Shown piece by piece: positions 23,414 to 35,535 of a stretch of DNA of 64,000 nt (position 1 is its first letter; the number at the start of each line of letters is the position of its first letter). The translations under genes and the position numbers were made by a program. This stretch comes from Ptiloglossa arizonensis (taxonomy: Eukaryota > Arthropoda > Insecta > Hymenoptera > Colletidae). The stretch lies in assembly GCF_051014685.1 (NCBI RefSeq), contig NW_027478400.1, forward strand, positions 1,178,001 through 1,242,000, in the 5' to 3' direction. The notes below the pieces were generated by a model. That model was given only the letters and a program-made list of their open reading frames with translations, made no database searches and was not told where the DNA came from.

Positions 23414-25567
23414 ATTTCACGAGTTCGTCAGTCCGTTCGTGGGATATGGGAGTTTGAAGTTAAGGAATGGTTGAGAAGCCATCAAAATTTTCGCAAGTCT
23501 GATACTCGAAACCAATAACTGGAATGGCCTAGGGGAAAAATACACATACCGTTGTAATCGGGCGAGTTTCTACTTTCAGATGCAACAGGAATTTCTCGAG
23601 TTCGTCAATCCGTTCGCGAGATATGGGAGTTTGAAGTTAAGGAATGGTTGAGAAACCACCAAAATTTTCGCAAGTCTGATACTCGAAACCAATAACTACA
23701 AAGGCCTAGGGGGAAAACACACATATCTTTGTAATCGGGCGAGTTTCCACTTTCAGACGCAAAAGGAATTTCTCGAGTTCGTCAATTCGTTCGCGAGATA
23801 TGGGAGTTTGAAGTTAAGGAATGGTTGAGAAACCATCACAATTTTCGCAAGCCTGATACTCGAAACCAATAACTACCATGGCCTAGGGCAAAAATACACA
23901 TACCGTTGTAATCGGGCGAGTTTCTGCTTTCAGATGCAATAGGAAATTCTCGAGTTCGTCAATCCGTTCGCGAGATATGGGAGTTGGAAATTAAGGAATG
24001 GTTGAGAAACCATCACAATTTTCGCAAGTCTGATACTCGAAACCAATAACTACAAAGCCCTAGGGCAAAAATACACATACCGTTGTAAACGGGCGACATT
24101 CTACTTTCACATGCAACAGGAATTTCTCGAGTTCGTCAATCCGTTCGCGAGATATGGGAGTTTGAAGTTAAGGAATGGTTGAGAAATCATCAAAATTTTT
24201 GCATGTCTGATACTCGAAACCAATAACTACAAAGGCCTAGGGGAAAAATACACATACCGTTGAAATTGGGCGTGTTTCTGCTTTCAGATGCAATAGGAAA
24301 TTCTCGCGTTCGTCAATCCGTTCGCGAGATATGGTAGTGTGAATATAAGGAATGGTTGAGGAACCATCAAAATTATCGCAAGTCTGATACTCGAAACCAA
24401 TAACTACAAAGGCCTAGGGGAAAAATACACATATCTTTGTAATCGGACGAGTTTCTACTTTCAGATGCAAAAGGAATTTCTCGAGTTCGTCAATTCGTTC
24501 GCGAGATATGGGACTTTGAAGTTAAGGAATGGTTGAGAAACCATCAAAATTTCGCAAGTGTGATACCCGAAACCAATAACTGGGATGGCCTAGGGGAAAA
24601 ATACACATACCGTTGTAATCGGGCGAGTTTCTGCTTTCCGATGCAATAGGAAATTCTCGAGTTCGTCAATCCGTTCGCGAGATATGGGAGTTGGAAATTA
24701 AGGAATGGTTGAGAAACCATCAAAATTTTCGCAAGTCTGATACTCGAATCCAATAACTACTATGGCCTAGGGCAAAAATACACATACCGTTGTAATCGGG
24801 CTAGTTTCTGCTTTCAGATGCAATAGGAAATTCTCGAGTTCGTCAATCCGTTCGCGAGATACGGAAGTGTGAAAATAAGGAATGGTTGAGAAACCATCAA
24901 AATTTTCGCAAGTCTGATACTCGAAACCAATAACTACAAAGGCCTAGGGGGGAAACACACACACCTTTGTAATCGGGCGAGTTTCTACTTTCAGGTGCAA
25001 CAGGAATTTCTCGAGTTCGTCAATCCGTTCGCGAGATATGGGAGTTTGAAGTTAAGGAATGGTTCAGAAACCATCAAAATTTTCGCAAGTCTGACACACG
25101 AATCCAATAACTATTATGGCCTAAGGCAAAAATACACATACCGTTGTAATCGGGAGAGTTTCTATTTTCAGGTGCAACAGAAATTTTTCGGATTCGTCAA
25201 TCCGTTCGCGAAATATGGGAGTTTGGAGTTAAGGAATGATTGAGAAACCATATAAATTTTCGCAAGTCAGATACTCGAAACCAATAACTACTATGGCATA
25301 GGGCAGGAATACACATACCGTTGTAATCGGACGAGTTTCTGCTTTCAGATGCAATAGGAAATTCTCGAGTTCGTCAATCCGTTCGCGAGATATGGAAGTT
25401 TGAAGTTAAGGAATGATTGAGAAATCATCAAAATTTTCGCAAGTCTGATACTCGAAACCAATAACTGGATGGCCTAAGGGAACAGAACACACACCATTGT
25501 AATCTGGCGGGTTTCTACTTTCAGATGCAATAAGAATTTCTCGAGTTCGTCATTCCGTTCGCGAGAT

Positions 25568-26331
25568 ATGGGAGTTTGAAGTTAAGGAATGCTTGAGAAA
25601 CCTTCAAAATTTTCGCAAGTCTGATACTCGAAACGAAAAATACTATGGCCTGGGGCAAAAATGCACATACCGTTGTAATGGAGCGAGTTTCTGCTTTAAG
25701 ATGCAACAGGAATTTCTCGAGTTTCTTCAATCCGTTCGCGAGATATGGGAGTTTGAAGTTAAGGAATGGTTGAGAAACCATCAAAATTTTCGCAAGTCTG
25801 ATACTCGAAACCAATAAGTACAATGGCCTAGGGGAAAAATACACATACCGTTGTAATCGGGCGAGTTTCTACTTCCACATGCAACAGGAATTTCTCGAGT
25901 TCCTCAATCCGTTCGCGAGATATGGGAGTTTGAAGTTAAGGAATGGTTGAGAAACCATCAAAATCATCACTGGTCTGATGCTCGGAACCAATAACTGGAA
26001 TGGCCTAGGAGAAAAGTACACACCCCATTGTATTCGGGCGAGTTTCTACTTTCAGATGCAACAGGAATTTCTCGAGTTCGTCAATCCGTTCGCGAGATAT
26101 GGGAGTTTGAAGTTAAGGAATGCTTGAGAAACCTTCAAAATTTTCGCAAGTCTGATACTCGAAACGAAAAATACTATGGCCTGGGGCAAAAATGCACATA
26201 CCGTTGTAATCGGGCGAGTTTCTGCTTTAAGATGCAACAGGAATTTCTCGAGTTCGTCAATCCGTTCGCGAGATATGGGAGTTTGAAGTTAAGGAATGGT
26301 TGAGAAACCATCAAAATTGTGGCTGGTCTGA
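25568..26331 (+). repeat. 3-monomer offset duplication (531 bp)
   Basis: The stretch with CCTTCAAAATTTTC, GAAACGAAAAATACTATGG, CCTGGGGCAAAAATGC and CTGCTTTAAGATGC occurs at about 25,568-25,800 and again at about 26,099-26,331, exactly 531 bp apart. One difference is GTAATGGAGCG against GTAATCGGGCG; another is a 1-bp insertion in TCGAGTTTCTTC. Confidence 0.78.
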
Positions 26332-27594
26332 TACTCGAAACCAACAACTGGAATGGCCTGGGGAAAAAGTACACACACCGTTGTAATCGGGCGAGTTTCT
26401 ACCTTCAGATGCAACAGGAATTTCTCTAGTTCGACAATCCGTTCGCGAGAAATGGGAGTTCGAAGTTAAGCAATGATTGAGAATCCATCAAAATTTTCGC
26501 AAGTCTGATACTCGAAACCAATAACTACAAAGGCCTAGGCGAAAAATACACATACCGTTGTAATCGGGCGAGTTTCCACTTCTACATGCAACAGGAATTT
26601 CTCGAGTTCGTCAATCCGTTCGCGAGATATGGGAGTTTGAAGTTAAGGAATGGCTGAGAAATCATCAAAATTTTCGCAAGTCTGACACACGAATCCAATA
26701 ACTATTATGGCCTAAGGCAAAAATACACATACCGTTGTAATCGGGCGAGTTTCTGCTTTCAGATGCAATAGGAAATTCTCGAGTTCGTCAATCCGTTCGC
26801 GAGATATGTAAGTGTGAAGTTAAGGAATGGTTGAGAAACCATCAAAATTATCGCAAGTCTGATACTCGAAACCAATAACTGGAATGGCCTAGGGGGAAAG
26901 TACACATACCATTGTAATCGGGCGAGTTTCCACTTCTACATGCAACAGGAATTTCTCGAGTTCGTCAATCCGTTCGCGAGGTATGGGAGTTTGAAGTTAA
27001 GGAATGGTTGAGAAAACAGCAAAATTTTCGCTGGTCTGATACTCGAAACCAATAACTGGAATGGCCTAGGGGAAAAGTACACATACCATTGTAATCGGGC
27101 GAGTTTCTACTTTCAGATGCAACCGGAATTTCTCGAGTTCGTCAATCCGTTCGCGAGAAATGGGAGTTTGAAGTTAAGGAATGGTTGAGAAACCATCAAA
27201 ATTTTCGCAAGTCTGATACTCGAAACCAATAAGTACAATGGCCTAGGGGAAAAATACACATACCGTTGTAATCGGGCGAGTTTCTACTTCCACATGCAAC
27301 AGGAATTTCTCGAGTTCCTCAATCCGTTCGCGAGATATGGGAGTTGGAAGTTAAGGAATGGTTGAGAAACCATCAAAATTTTCGCTGGTCGAATACTCGA
27401 AACCAATAACTGGAATGGCCTAGGGGAAAAGTACACACACCATTGTAATCGGGCGGGTTTCTACTTTCAGATACAACAGGAATTTCTCGAGTTCGTCAAT
27501 GCGTTCGCGAGATATGGGAGTTTGAAGTTAAGGAATGGCTGAGAAACCATAAAAATTTTCGCAAGTCTGATACTGGAAACCAGTAACTACTATG

Positions 27595-27970
27595 GCCTAG
27601 GGCAAAAATGCACATACCGTTGTAATCGGGCGAGTTTCTGCTTTCGGATGCAACGGGAATTTCTCGAGTTCGTCAATCCGTTCGCGAGATATGGGAGTTT
27701 GAAGTTAAGGAATGGTTGAGAAACCATCAAAGTTTTCGATGGTCTGATACTCGAAACCACTAACTGGAACGGCCTAGGGGAAAAGTACACACACCATTCT
27801 AATCGGGCGAGTTTCTACTTTCAGATACAAAAGGAATTCCTCGAGTTCGTCAATCCGTTCGCGAGATATGGGAGTTTGAAGTTAAGGAATGGTTGAGGAA
27901 CCGTCGAAATTTTCGCAAGTCTGATACTCGAAACCAATAACTACTATGACCTAGGGCAAAAATGCACATA
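27595..27970 (+). repeat. Two-monomer block repeated at 30,252-30,627
   Basis: Both copies carry CCATTCTAATCGGGCG, CAGATACAAAAGGAATTCC and GGTTGAGGAACCGTCG in the same order. The offset is 2,657 bp, 15 monomers plus 2 bp; the extra 2 bp come from the ACAC expansion near 30,090. Differences include GACCTAGGGC against GGCCTAGGGC. Confidence 0.75.
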
Positions 27971-29569
27971 CCATTGTAATCGGGCGAGTTTCTACTTTCA
28001 GACGCAACAGGAATATCTCGAGTCGGTCAATCTGTTCGCGAGATATGGGAGTTTGAATTTAAGGAATGCTTGAGAAACCATCAAAATGTTGGCAAGTCTG
28101 ATACTCGAAACCAATAACTACAAAGGCCTAGGGGAAAAACACACATGCCTTTGTAATCGGGCAAGTTTCTACTTTCAGATGCAACAGGAATTTCTCGAGT
28201 GCGTCAATCCGTTCGCGAAATATGGGAGTTTGAAGTTAAGGAATGGTTGAATAACCATCACAATTTTCGCAAGTCTGATACGCGAAACCAAGAACTGGAA
28301 TGGCCTAGGGGAAAAGTACACACACCATTGTAATCGGGCGAGTTTCTACTTTCAGATGCAACAGGAATTTCTCGAGTTCGTCATTCCGTTCGCGAGATAT
28401 GGGAGTTTCAAGTTAAGGAATTCTTGAGATACCATCAAAATTTTCGCGAGTCTGATACTCGAAACCAATAACTACAAAGGCCTAGGAGAAAAAGTACACA
28501 CACCATTGTATTCGGGCGAGTTTCTACTTTCAGATGCAAGAGGAATTTCTCGAGTTCGTCTATCCGTTCGCGAGATATGGGAGTTTGAAGTTATTGAATG
28601 GTTGAGAAACCATCAAAATTGTCGAAATTTTGATGCTAGAAACGAATAACTGGAATGGCCTAGGTGAAAAGTACACACACCATTGTAATCGGGCGAGTTT
28701 CTACTTTCAGATGCAATAGGAAATTCTCGAGTTCGTCAATTCGTTCGCGAGATATGGGAGTTGGAATTTAAGGAATGGTTGAGAAACCATCAAAATTTTC
28801 GCAAGTCTGATACTCGAATCCAATAACTACTATGGCCTAGGGCAAAAATACACAAACCGTTGTAATCGGGCGAGTTTCTGCTTTCAGATGCAATAGGAAA
28901 TTCTCGAGTTCGTCAATCCGTTCGCGAGATAAGGAAGTGTGAAAATAAGGAATGGTTGAGAAACCTTCAAAATTTTCGCAAGTCTGATACTCGAAACCAA
29001 TAACTACAAAGGCCTAGGGGAAAAATACACATACCGTTGTAATCGGGCGAGTTTCTGCTTTCAGATGCAATAGGAAATTCTCGTGTTCGTCAATCCGTTC
29101 GCGAGATATGGGAGTTTGAAGTTAAGGAATGGTTGAGAAACCATCAAAATTTTCGCTGGTCTGATACTCGAAACCAATAACTGGAATGGCCTAGGGGAAA
29201 AGTACACACACCATTGTAATCGCGCTAGTTTCTACTTTCAGATGCAACAGAAATTTCTCGAGTTCGTCAATCCGTTCGCGAGATATGGGAGTTTGAAGTT
29301 AAGGAATGGTTGAAAAACCATGGAAATTTTCGTAAGTCTGATCCTCGAAACCAATGACTACTATGGCCTAGGGCAAAAATGCACATACCGTTGTAATCGG
29401 GCGACTTTCTGCTTTCAGATGCAACAGGAATTTCTCGAGTTCGTCAATCCGTTCGCGAGATATGGGAGTTTGAAGTTAAGGAATGGTTGAGAAACCATCA
29501 AAATTTTCGCTGGTCTGATACTCGAAATCAACAACTGGAATGGCCTAGGGAGAAAGTACACACACCATT

Positions 29570-29800
29570 GTAATCGGGCTAGCTTCCACTTCAGATGTCA
29601 CAGGAATTTCTCGAGATCGTCTATCCGTTCGCGAGATATGGGAGTTTGAAGTTATTGAATGGTTGAGAAACCATCAAAACTGTCGCAATTGTGATGCTAG
29701 AAAGGACTAACTGGAATGGCCTAGGTGAAAAGTACACACACCATTGTAATCGGGCGAGTTTCTACTTTCAGACGCAACAGGAATTTCTCGAGTTCGTCAA
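29570..29800 (+). repeat. Diverged monomer pair repeated at 31,165-31,395
   Basis: Unusual variants shared at an offset of 1,595 bp are GGGCTAG, CGTCTATCCG (GGTCTATCCG in the second copy), AAGTTATTGAATGG, AAAACTGTCGCAATTGTGATGC and GAAAGGACTAACTGG. These monomers are among the most diverged from the consensus in the window. Confidence 0.72.
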
Positions 29801-31690
29801 TCCGTTCGCGAGATATGGGAGTTTGAATTTAAGGAATGGATGAGAAACCATCAAAATGTTCGCAAGTCTGATACTCGAAACCAATAACTACAAAAGCCTA
29901 GGGGAAAAACACACATATCTTTGTAATCGGGCGAGTTTCTACTTTCAGATGCAACAGGAATTTCTCGAGTGCGTCATTCCGTTCGCGAGATATGGGAGTT
30001 TGAAATTAAGGAATGGTTGAGAAACCACCAAAATTTTCGCTGGTCTGATACTCGAAACCAATAACTGGAATGGCCTAGGGGAAAAGTACACACACACCAT
30101 TGTAATCGGGCGAGTTTCTACTTTCCGATGCAACAGGAATTTCTCGAGGTCGTCAATCCGTTCGCGAGATATGGGAGTTTGAAGTTAAGGAATGGTTGAG
30201 AAACCTTCAAAATTTTCGCAAGTCTGATACTCGAAACCAATAAATACTGTGGCCTAGGGCAAAAATGCACATACCGTTGTAATCGGGCTAGTTTCTGCTT
30301 TCAGATGCAACAGGAATTTCTCGAGTTCGTCAATCCGTTCGCGAGATATGGGAGTTTGAAGTTAAGGAATGGTTGAGAAACCATCAAAATTTTCGCAGGT
30401 CTGATACTAGAAACCAATAACTGGAATGGCCTAGGGGAAAAGTACACACACCATTCTAATCGGGCGAGTTTCTACTTTCAGATACAAAAGGAATTCCTCG
30501 AGTTCGTCAATCCGTTCGCGAGATTTGGGAGATTGAAGTTAAGGAATGGTTGAGGAACCGTCGAAATTTTCGCAAGTCTGATACTCGAAACCAATAACTA
30601 CTATGGCCTAGGGCAAAAATGCACATACCGTTGTAATCGGGCGAGTTTCTGCTTTCAGATGCAACAGGAATTTCTCGAGTTCGTCAATCCGTTCGCGAGA
30701 TATGGGAGTTTGAAGTTAAGGAATGGTTGAGAAACCATCAAAATTTTCGCAAGTCTGATACTCGAAACCAATAACTACAATGGCTTAGGGGAAAAATACA
30801 CATACCGTTGTAATCGGGCGAGTTTGAACCTTCAGCTGCAACAGGAATTTCTCAAGCTCGTCAATGCGTTCGGGAGATATGGGAGTTTGAAACTAAGGAA
30901 TGGTTGAGTAACCATCACAATTTTCGCAAGTCTGATACGTGAAACCAAGAACTAGAATGGCCTAGGGGAAAAGTACGCACACCATTGTAATCGGGTGAGT
31001 TTCTACTTTCAAATGCAACAGGAGTTTCTCGAGTTCGTCCATCCGTTCGCGAGATATAGGAGTTTGAAGTTATTGAATGGTTGAGAAACCATCAAAATTG
31101 TCGCAATTGTGATGCTAGAAACGAGTAACTGGAATGGACTAGGTGAAAAGTACACACACCATTGTGATCGGGCTAGTTTCCTCTTTCAGATGCCACAGGA
31201 ATTTCTCGAATTGGTCTATCCGATCGCGAGATATGGGAGTTTGAAGTTATTGAATGGTTGAGAAACCATCAAAACTGTCGCAATTGTGATGCTAGAAAGG
31301 ACTAACTGGAATGGCCTAGGTGAAAAGTACACACACCATTGTAATCGGGCGAGTTTCTACTTTCAGACGCAACAGGAATTTCTCGAGTTCGTCAATCCGT
31401 TCGCGAGATATGGGAGTTTGAAGTCAAGGAATGCTTGAGAAACCATCAAAATTTTCGCAATTCTGATACTCGAAACCAATAACTACAAAGGCCAAGGGGA
31501 AAAATACGCATACCTTTGTAATCGGGCAAGTTTCTACTTTCAGATGCAACAGGAGCTTCTCGAGTTGGTCAATCCGTTCGCGAAATATGGGAGTTTGAAG
31601 TTAAGGAATGCTTGAGAAACCATCAAAATTTTCGCAAGTCTGATTCTCGAAACCAATAACTACTATGGCCTAGGGCAAAAATACACTTAC

Positions 31691-34429
31691 CGTTGTAATT
31701 GGACGAGTTTCTGCTTTCAGATGCAACAGGAATTTCTAGAGTTCGTCAATCCGTTCGCGAGATATGGGAGTCTGAAATTAAGGAACGGTTGAGAAACCAT
31801 CAAAATTTTTTCGCCAGTCTGATACTCGAAACCAATAACTGGAATGGCCTAGGGAAAAATACACATGCCTTTGTAATCGGGCGAGTTTCTACTTTCAGAT
31901 GCAACAGGAATTTCTCGAGCTCGTCAATCCGTTCGCGAGATATGGGAGTCTGAAGTTAAGGAATGGTTGAGAAACCATCAAAATTTTCGCAAGTCTCATA
32001 ACCGAAACAAATAACTGGAATGGCCTAGGGGAAGAGTACACACACCATTGTAATGGGGCGAGTTTCTACTTTCAGATGCAACAGGAATCCTCGAGTTCGA
32101 CACTCCGTTCGCGAGATATGGGAGTTTGAAGGTAAGGAATGGTTGAGAAACCATCAAAATTTTTGCAAGTCTGATACTCGAAACCAATAACTACAATGGC
32201 CTAGGGGAAAAATACACATACCATTGTAATTGGGCGAGTTTCTACTTTCAGATGCAATAGGAATTTCTCGAGTTCGTCAATCCGTTCGCGAGATATGGGA
32301 GTTCGAAGTTAAGGAATGGTTGAGAGACCATCACAATTTTCGCAAGTCTGATACACGAAACCAATAACTACTATGGCCTAGGGGAAAAATACACATTCCG
32401 TTGTAATCGGACGAGTTTCTGCTTTCAGATGCAACAGGAATTTCTCGAGTTCGTCAATCCGTTCGCGAGATATGGGAGTTTGAAGTTAAGGAATGTTTGA
32501 GAAACCATCAAAATTTTCGCAATTCTGATGCTAGAAACGAATAACTGGAATGACCTAGGGAAAAAGTACACACACGATTGTAATCGGTCGACTTTCTACT
32601 TTCAGAAGCAACAGGAAATAATCGAGTTCGTCAATCCGTACGCAAGATATGGGAGTTTGAAGTTAAGGAATGCACGAGAAACCATCTAAATTTTCGCAAA
32701 ACTGATACTCGAAACCAATAACTGGAATGGCCTAGGGGAAAAGTACACGCACCATTGTGATGGGGCGAGTTTCTACTTCCAGATGAAACAGGAATTTCTC
32801 GAGTTCGTCAATCCGTTCGCGAGATATGGGAGTTTGAAGTTAAGGAATGGTTGAGAAACCATCAAAATTTTCGAAAGTGTGATACTCGAAACCAAAAGCT
32901 CGAACGGCCTTGGGGAAAAGTACATACACCATTGTAATGGGGCCAGTTTCTACTTTCAGAGGCGACAGGAACTTCTCGAGTACGCCAATCTGTTCGCGAG
33001 GTTTCGGAGTTTGAAGTTAAGGAATGGTTGAGAAACCATCAAAATTTTCGCAATTCTGGTACTCGAAGCCAATAACTACCATGGCCTAGGGGAAAAATGC
33101 ACATACCTTTCTAATCGGGCGAGTTTCTACTTTCAGATGCAACAGGAAATAATCGAGTTCGTCAATCCGTTCGCGAGATATGGGAGTTTGAAATTAAGGA
33201 ATGGATGAGAGACCATCAAAATTGTCGCAAGTCTGATACTCGAAACCAATAACTGCTATGGCCTAGGGCAAAAATACACATACCATTGTAATCGGGCGAG
33301 TTTCTACTTTCAGTTGCAACAGGAATTTGTCGAATTCGTCAATTCGTTCGCGAGATGTGGGAGTTTGAAATTAAAGAATGGTTGTGAGACCATCACAATT
33401 TTCGGAGGTCTGATACTAGAAACCAATAACTACTATGGCCTAGGGGAAAAAAACACATACCATTGTAATCGGGCGAGTTTATACTTTCAGATGCAACAGG
33501 AATTTCTCGAGCTCGTCAATCCGTTCGCGAGATATGGGAGTTTGAAATTAAGGAACGGTTGAGAAACCATCAAAATTTTCGCATGTTTGATACTCGAAAC
33601 CAGTAGCTGGAATGGCCCAGGGGAAAAGTACACACACCATAGTAATGGGGCGAGTTTCTACTTTCAGATGCAACAGGAATTCCTCGAGTTCGTCAATGCG
33701 TTCGCGAGATATGGGCGTTTGAAGTTAAGGAATGGTTGAGAGACCATCACAATTTTCGCAAGTCTGATACTCGAAACCAATAATTACTATGGACTGGGGG
33801 AAAAATACACATACCTTTGTAATCCGGCGAGTTTCTACTTTCACATGCAACAGGAATTTCTCCAGTTCGTCAATCCGTTCGCCAGATATGGGAGTTTGAA
33901 GTTAAGGAATGGTTGAGAAACCATCAAAATTTTCGCAATTCTGATGCTAGAAACGAATAACTGGAAAGACCTAGGGGAGGAGTACACACACGATTATAAT
34001 CGGTAGACTTTCTACTTTCAGATGCAACAGGAATTCCTCGTGTTCGTCAATCCGTTCGCGAGATATGGGAGTTTGAAGTTAAGGAATGGTTGAGAGACCA
34101 TCACAATTTTCGCAAGTCTGATACACGAAACCAATAACTACCGTGGCCTAGGGGAAAAATACACATTCCGTTGTAATCGGACGAGTTTCTGCTTTCAGAT
34201 GCAACAGGAATTTCTCGAGTTCGTCAATTCGTTCGCGAGATATGGGAGTTTGAAATTAAGGAACGGTTGAGAAAACATCAAAATTTTCGCAAGTCTCATA
34301 CACGAAACCAATAACTGGAATGGCCTAGGGGAAAAGTACACACACCATTGTAATGGGGCGAGTTTCCACTTTCAGGTGCAACTGGAATTTCTCGAGTTCG
34401 TCAATCCGTTCGCGAGATATGGGAGTTTG
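31691..34429 (+). repeat. Transition segment where the GGAAATAATCGAG and GTAATGGGGCG classes first appear
   Basis: About 15.5 monomers. GTAATGGGGCGAG first appears near 32,050 and GGAAATAATCGAG near 32,615; I saw neither to the left, and both recur to near the right end. The segment is otherwise mixed, with isolated variants such as GCACGAGAAACC, GAGGCGACAGGAACTTC and AAACTGATACTCG. Confidence 0.75.
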
Positions 34430-35535
34430 AAGTTAAGGAATGGTTGAGAAATATCAAAATTTTCGCAAGTCTGATACTCGAAACCAATAACTGGAATGGC
34501 CTAGGGGAAAAGTACAGACACCATTGTAATCGGGCCAGTTTCTACTTTCAAATGCAACAGGAATTTCTCGAGTTCGTCAATCCGTTGGCGAGGTATCGGA
34601 GTTTGAAGTTAAGGAATGGGTGAGAAACCATAAAAATTTTCGGAAGTCTGATACTCGAAACCAATAACTACTATGGCCTAGGGGAAAAATACACATACCT
34701 TTGTAATCGGGCGAGTTTCTACTTTCAGATGCAACAGGAATTTCTCGAGTTCGTCAATCCGTTCGCGAGATATGGGAGTTTGAAATTAAAGAATGGTTGT
34801 GAGACCATCACAATCTTCGGAAGTCTGATACTAGAAACCAATAGCTACTATGGCCTAGGGGAAAAATACACATGCCTTTGTAATCGGGCGAGTTTCTACT
34901 TTCAGATGCAACAGGAATTTCTCGAGTTCGTCAATCCGTTCGCGAGATATGGGAGTGTGAAGTTGAGGAATGGTTGAGAAACCATCACAAATTCCGCAAG
35001 TCTGATACTCGAAACCAAAAACTACCGTGGCCTAGGGGAATAATGCACATACCTTTGTAATCGGGCGAGTATCTACTTTCAGATGCAATAGGAATTTCTC
35101 GTGTTCGTCAATCCGTTCACGAGATATGGGAGTTTGAAGTTAAGGAATGGTTGAGAAACCATCATAATTTTCGCTATTCTGATGCTAGAAACGAATAACT
35201 GGAATGACCTAAGGGAAAAGTACACACACCATTGTAATCGGTAGACTTTCTACTTTCAGATGCAACAGGAAATAATCGAGCTCGTCAATCCGTTCGCGAG
35301 ATATGGGAGTTTGAAATTAAGGAACGGTTGAGAAGCCATCAAAATTGTCGCAAGTCTGATACTCGAAACCAATAACTACAAAGGCTTAGGGGGAAAATAC
35401 ACATACCTTTGTAATCGGGCGAGTTTCTACTTTCAGATGCAACAGGAATTGCTCGAGCTCGTCAATCCGTTCGCGAGATATGGGAGTTTGAAGTTAAGGA
35501 ATGCTTGAGAAACCATCAAAATTTTCGCAAGTCTG
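34430..35535 (+). repeat. 1.1-kb block, copy 1 of 3
   Basis: About 6 monomers containing GTACAGACACC (34,512), CGTTGGCGAGGTATCGG, GAATGGTTGTGAGACC, CACAATCTTCGGAAG, GGAATAATGCAC and the AATAATCGAGCTCG monomer. It recurs at 37,792 (offset 3,362) and near 39,256 (a further 1,416). The three copies looked almost identical by eye; a difference noticed is ACTACCGTGG here and in copy 3 against ACTACTGTGG in copy 2. Confidence 0.9.

Larger units (their letters stand above)
23414..31690 (+). repeat. Heterogeneous array segment with short local duplications
   Basis: About 47 monomers with no long HOR visible by eye. Characteristic variants are GCAATAGGAAATTC, GTGTGAAAATAAGG, CTTCCACATGC and TCTGACACACG. 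Short echoes are CTGACACACG at 25,091 and 26,682 (9 monomers), AAACGAAAAATAC at 25,631 and 26,162 (3 monomers), CCATTCTAATC at 27,794 and 30,451 (15 monomers) and GAAAGGACTAAC at about 29,700 and 31,295 (9 monomers). A 2-bp ACAC expansion lies near 30,090. No gene is present. Confidence 0.8.

Noticed and set aside
25521..25844. 107-codon minus-strand open frame, the longest in the window
   Set aside because: It covers nearly two satellite monomers and overlaps open frames on the + strand. Its length follows from the 3 x 59 period and loss of one repeated stop. No recognisable protein feature.
30080..30105. Microsatellite at the ACACACACACC run
   Set aside because: A 2-bp expansion of the normal TACACACACC segment in one monomer, too short to count as a separate repeat.
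31795..31815. Possible non-satellite insertion at TTTTTTCGCC
   Set aside because: Only a 1-2 bp extension of the T run in the usual AAAATTTTCGC segment; the register resumes at once.
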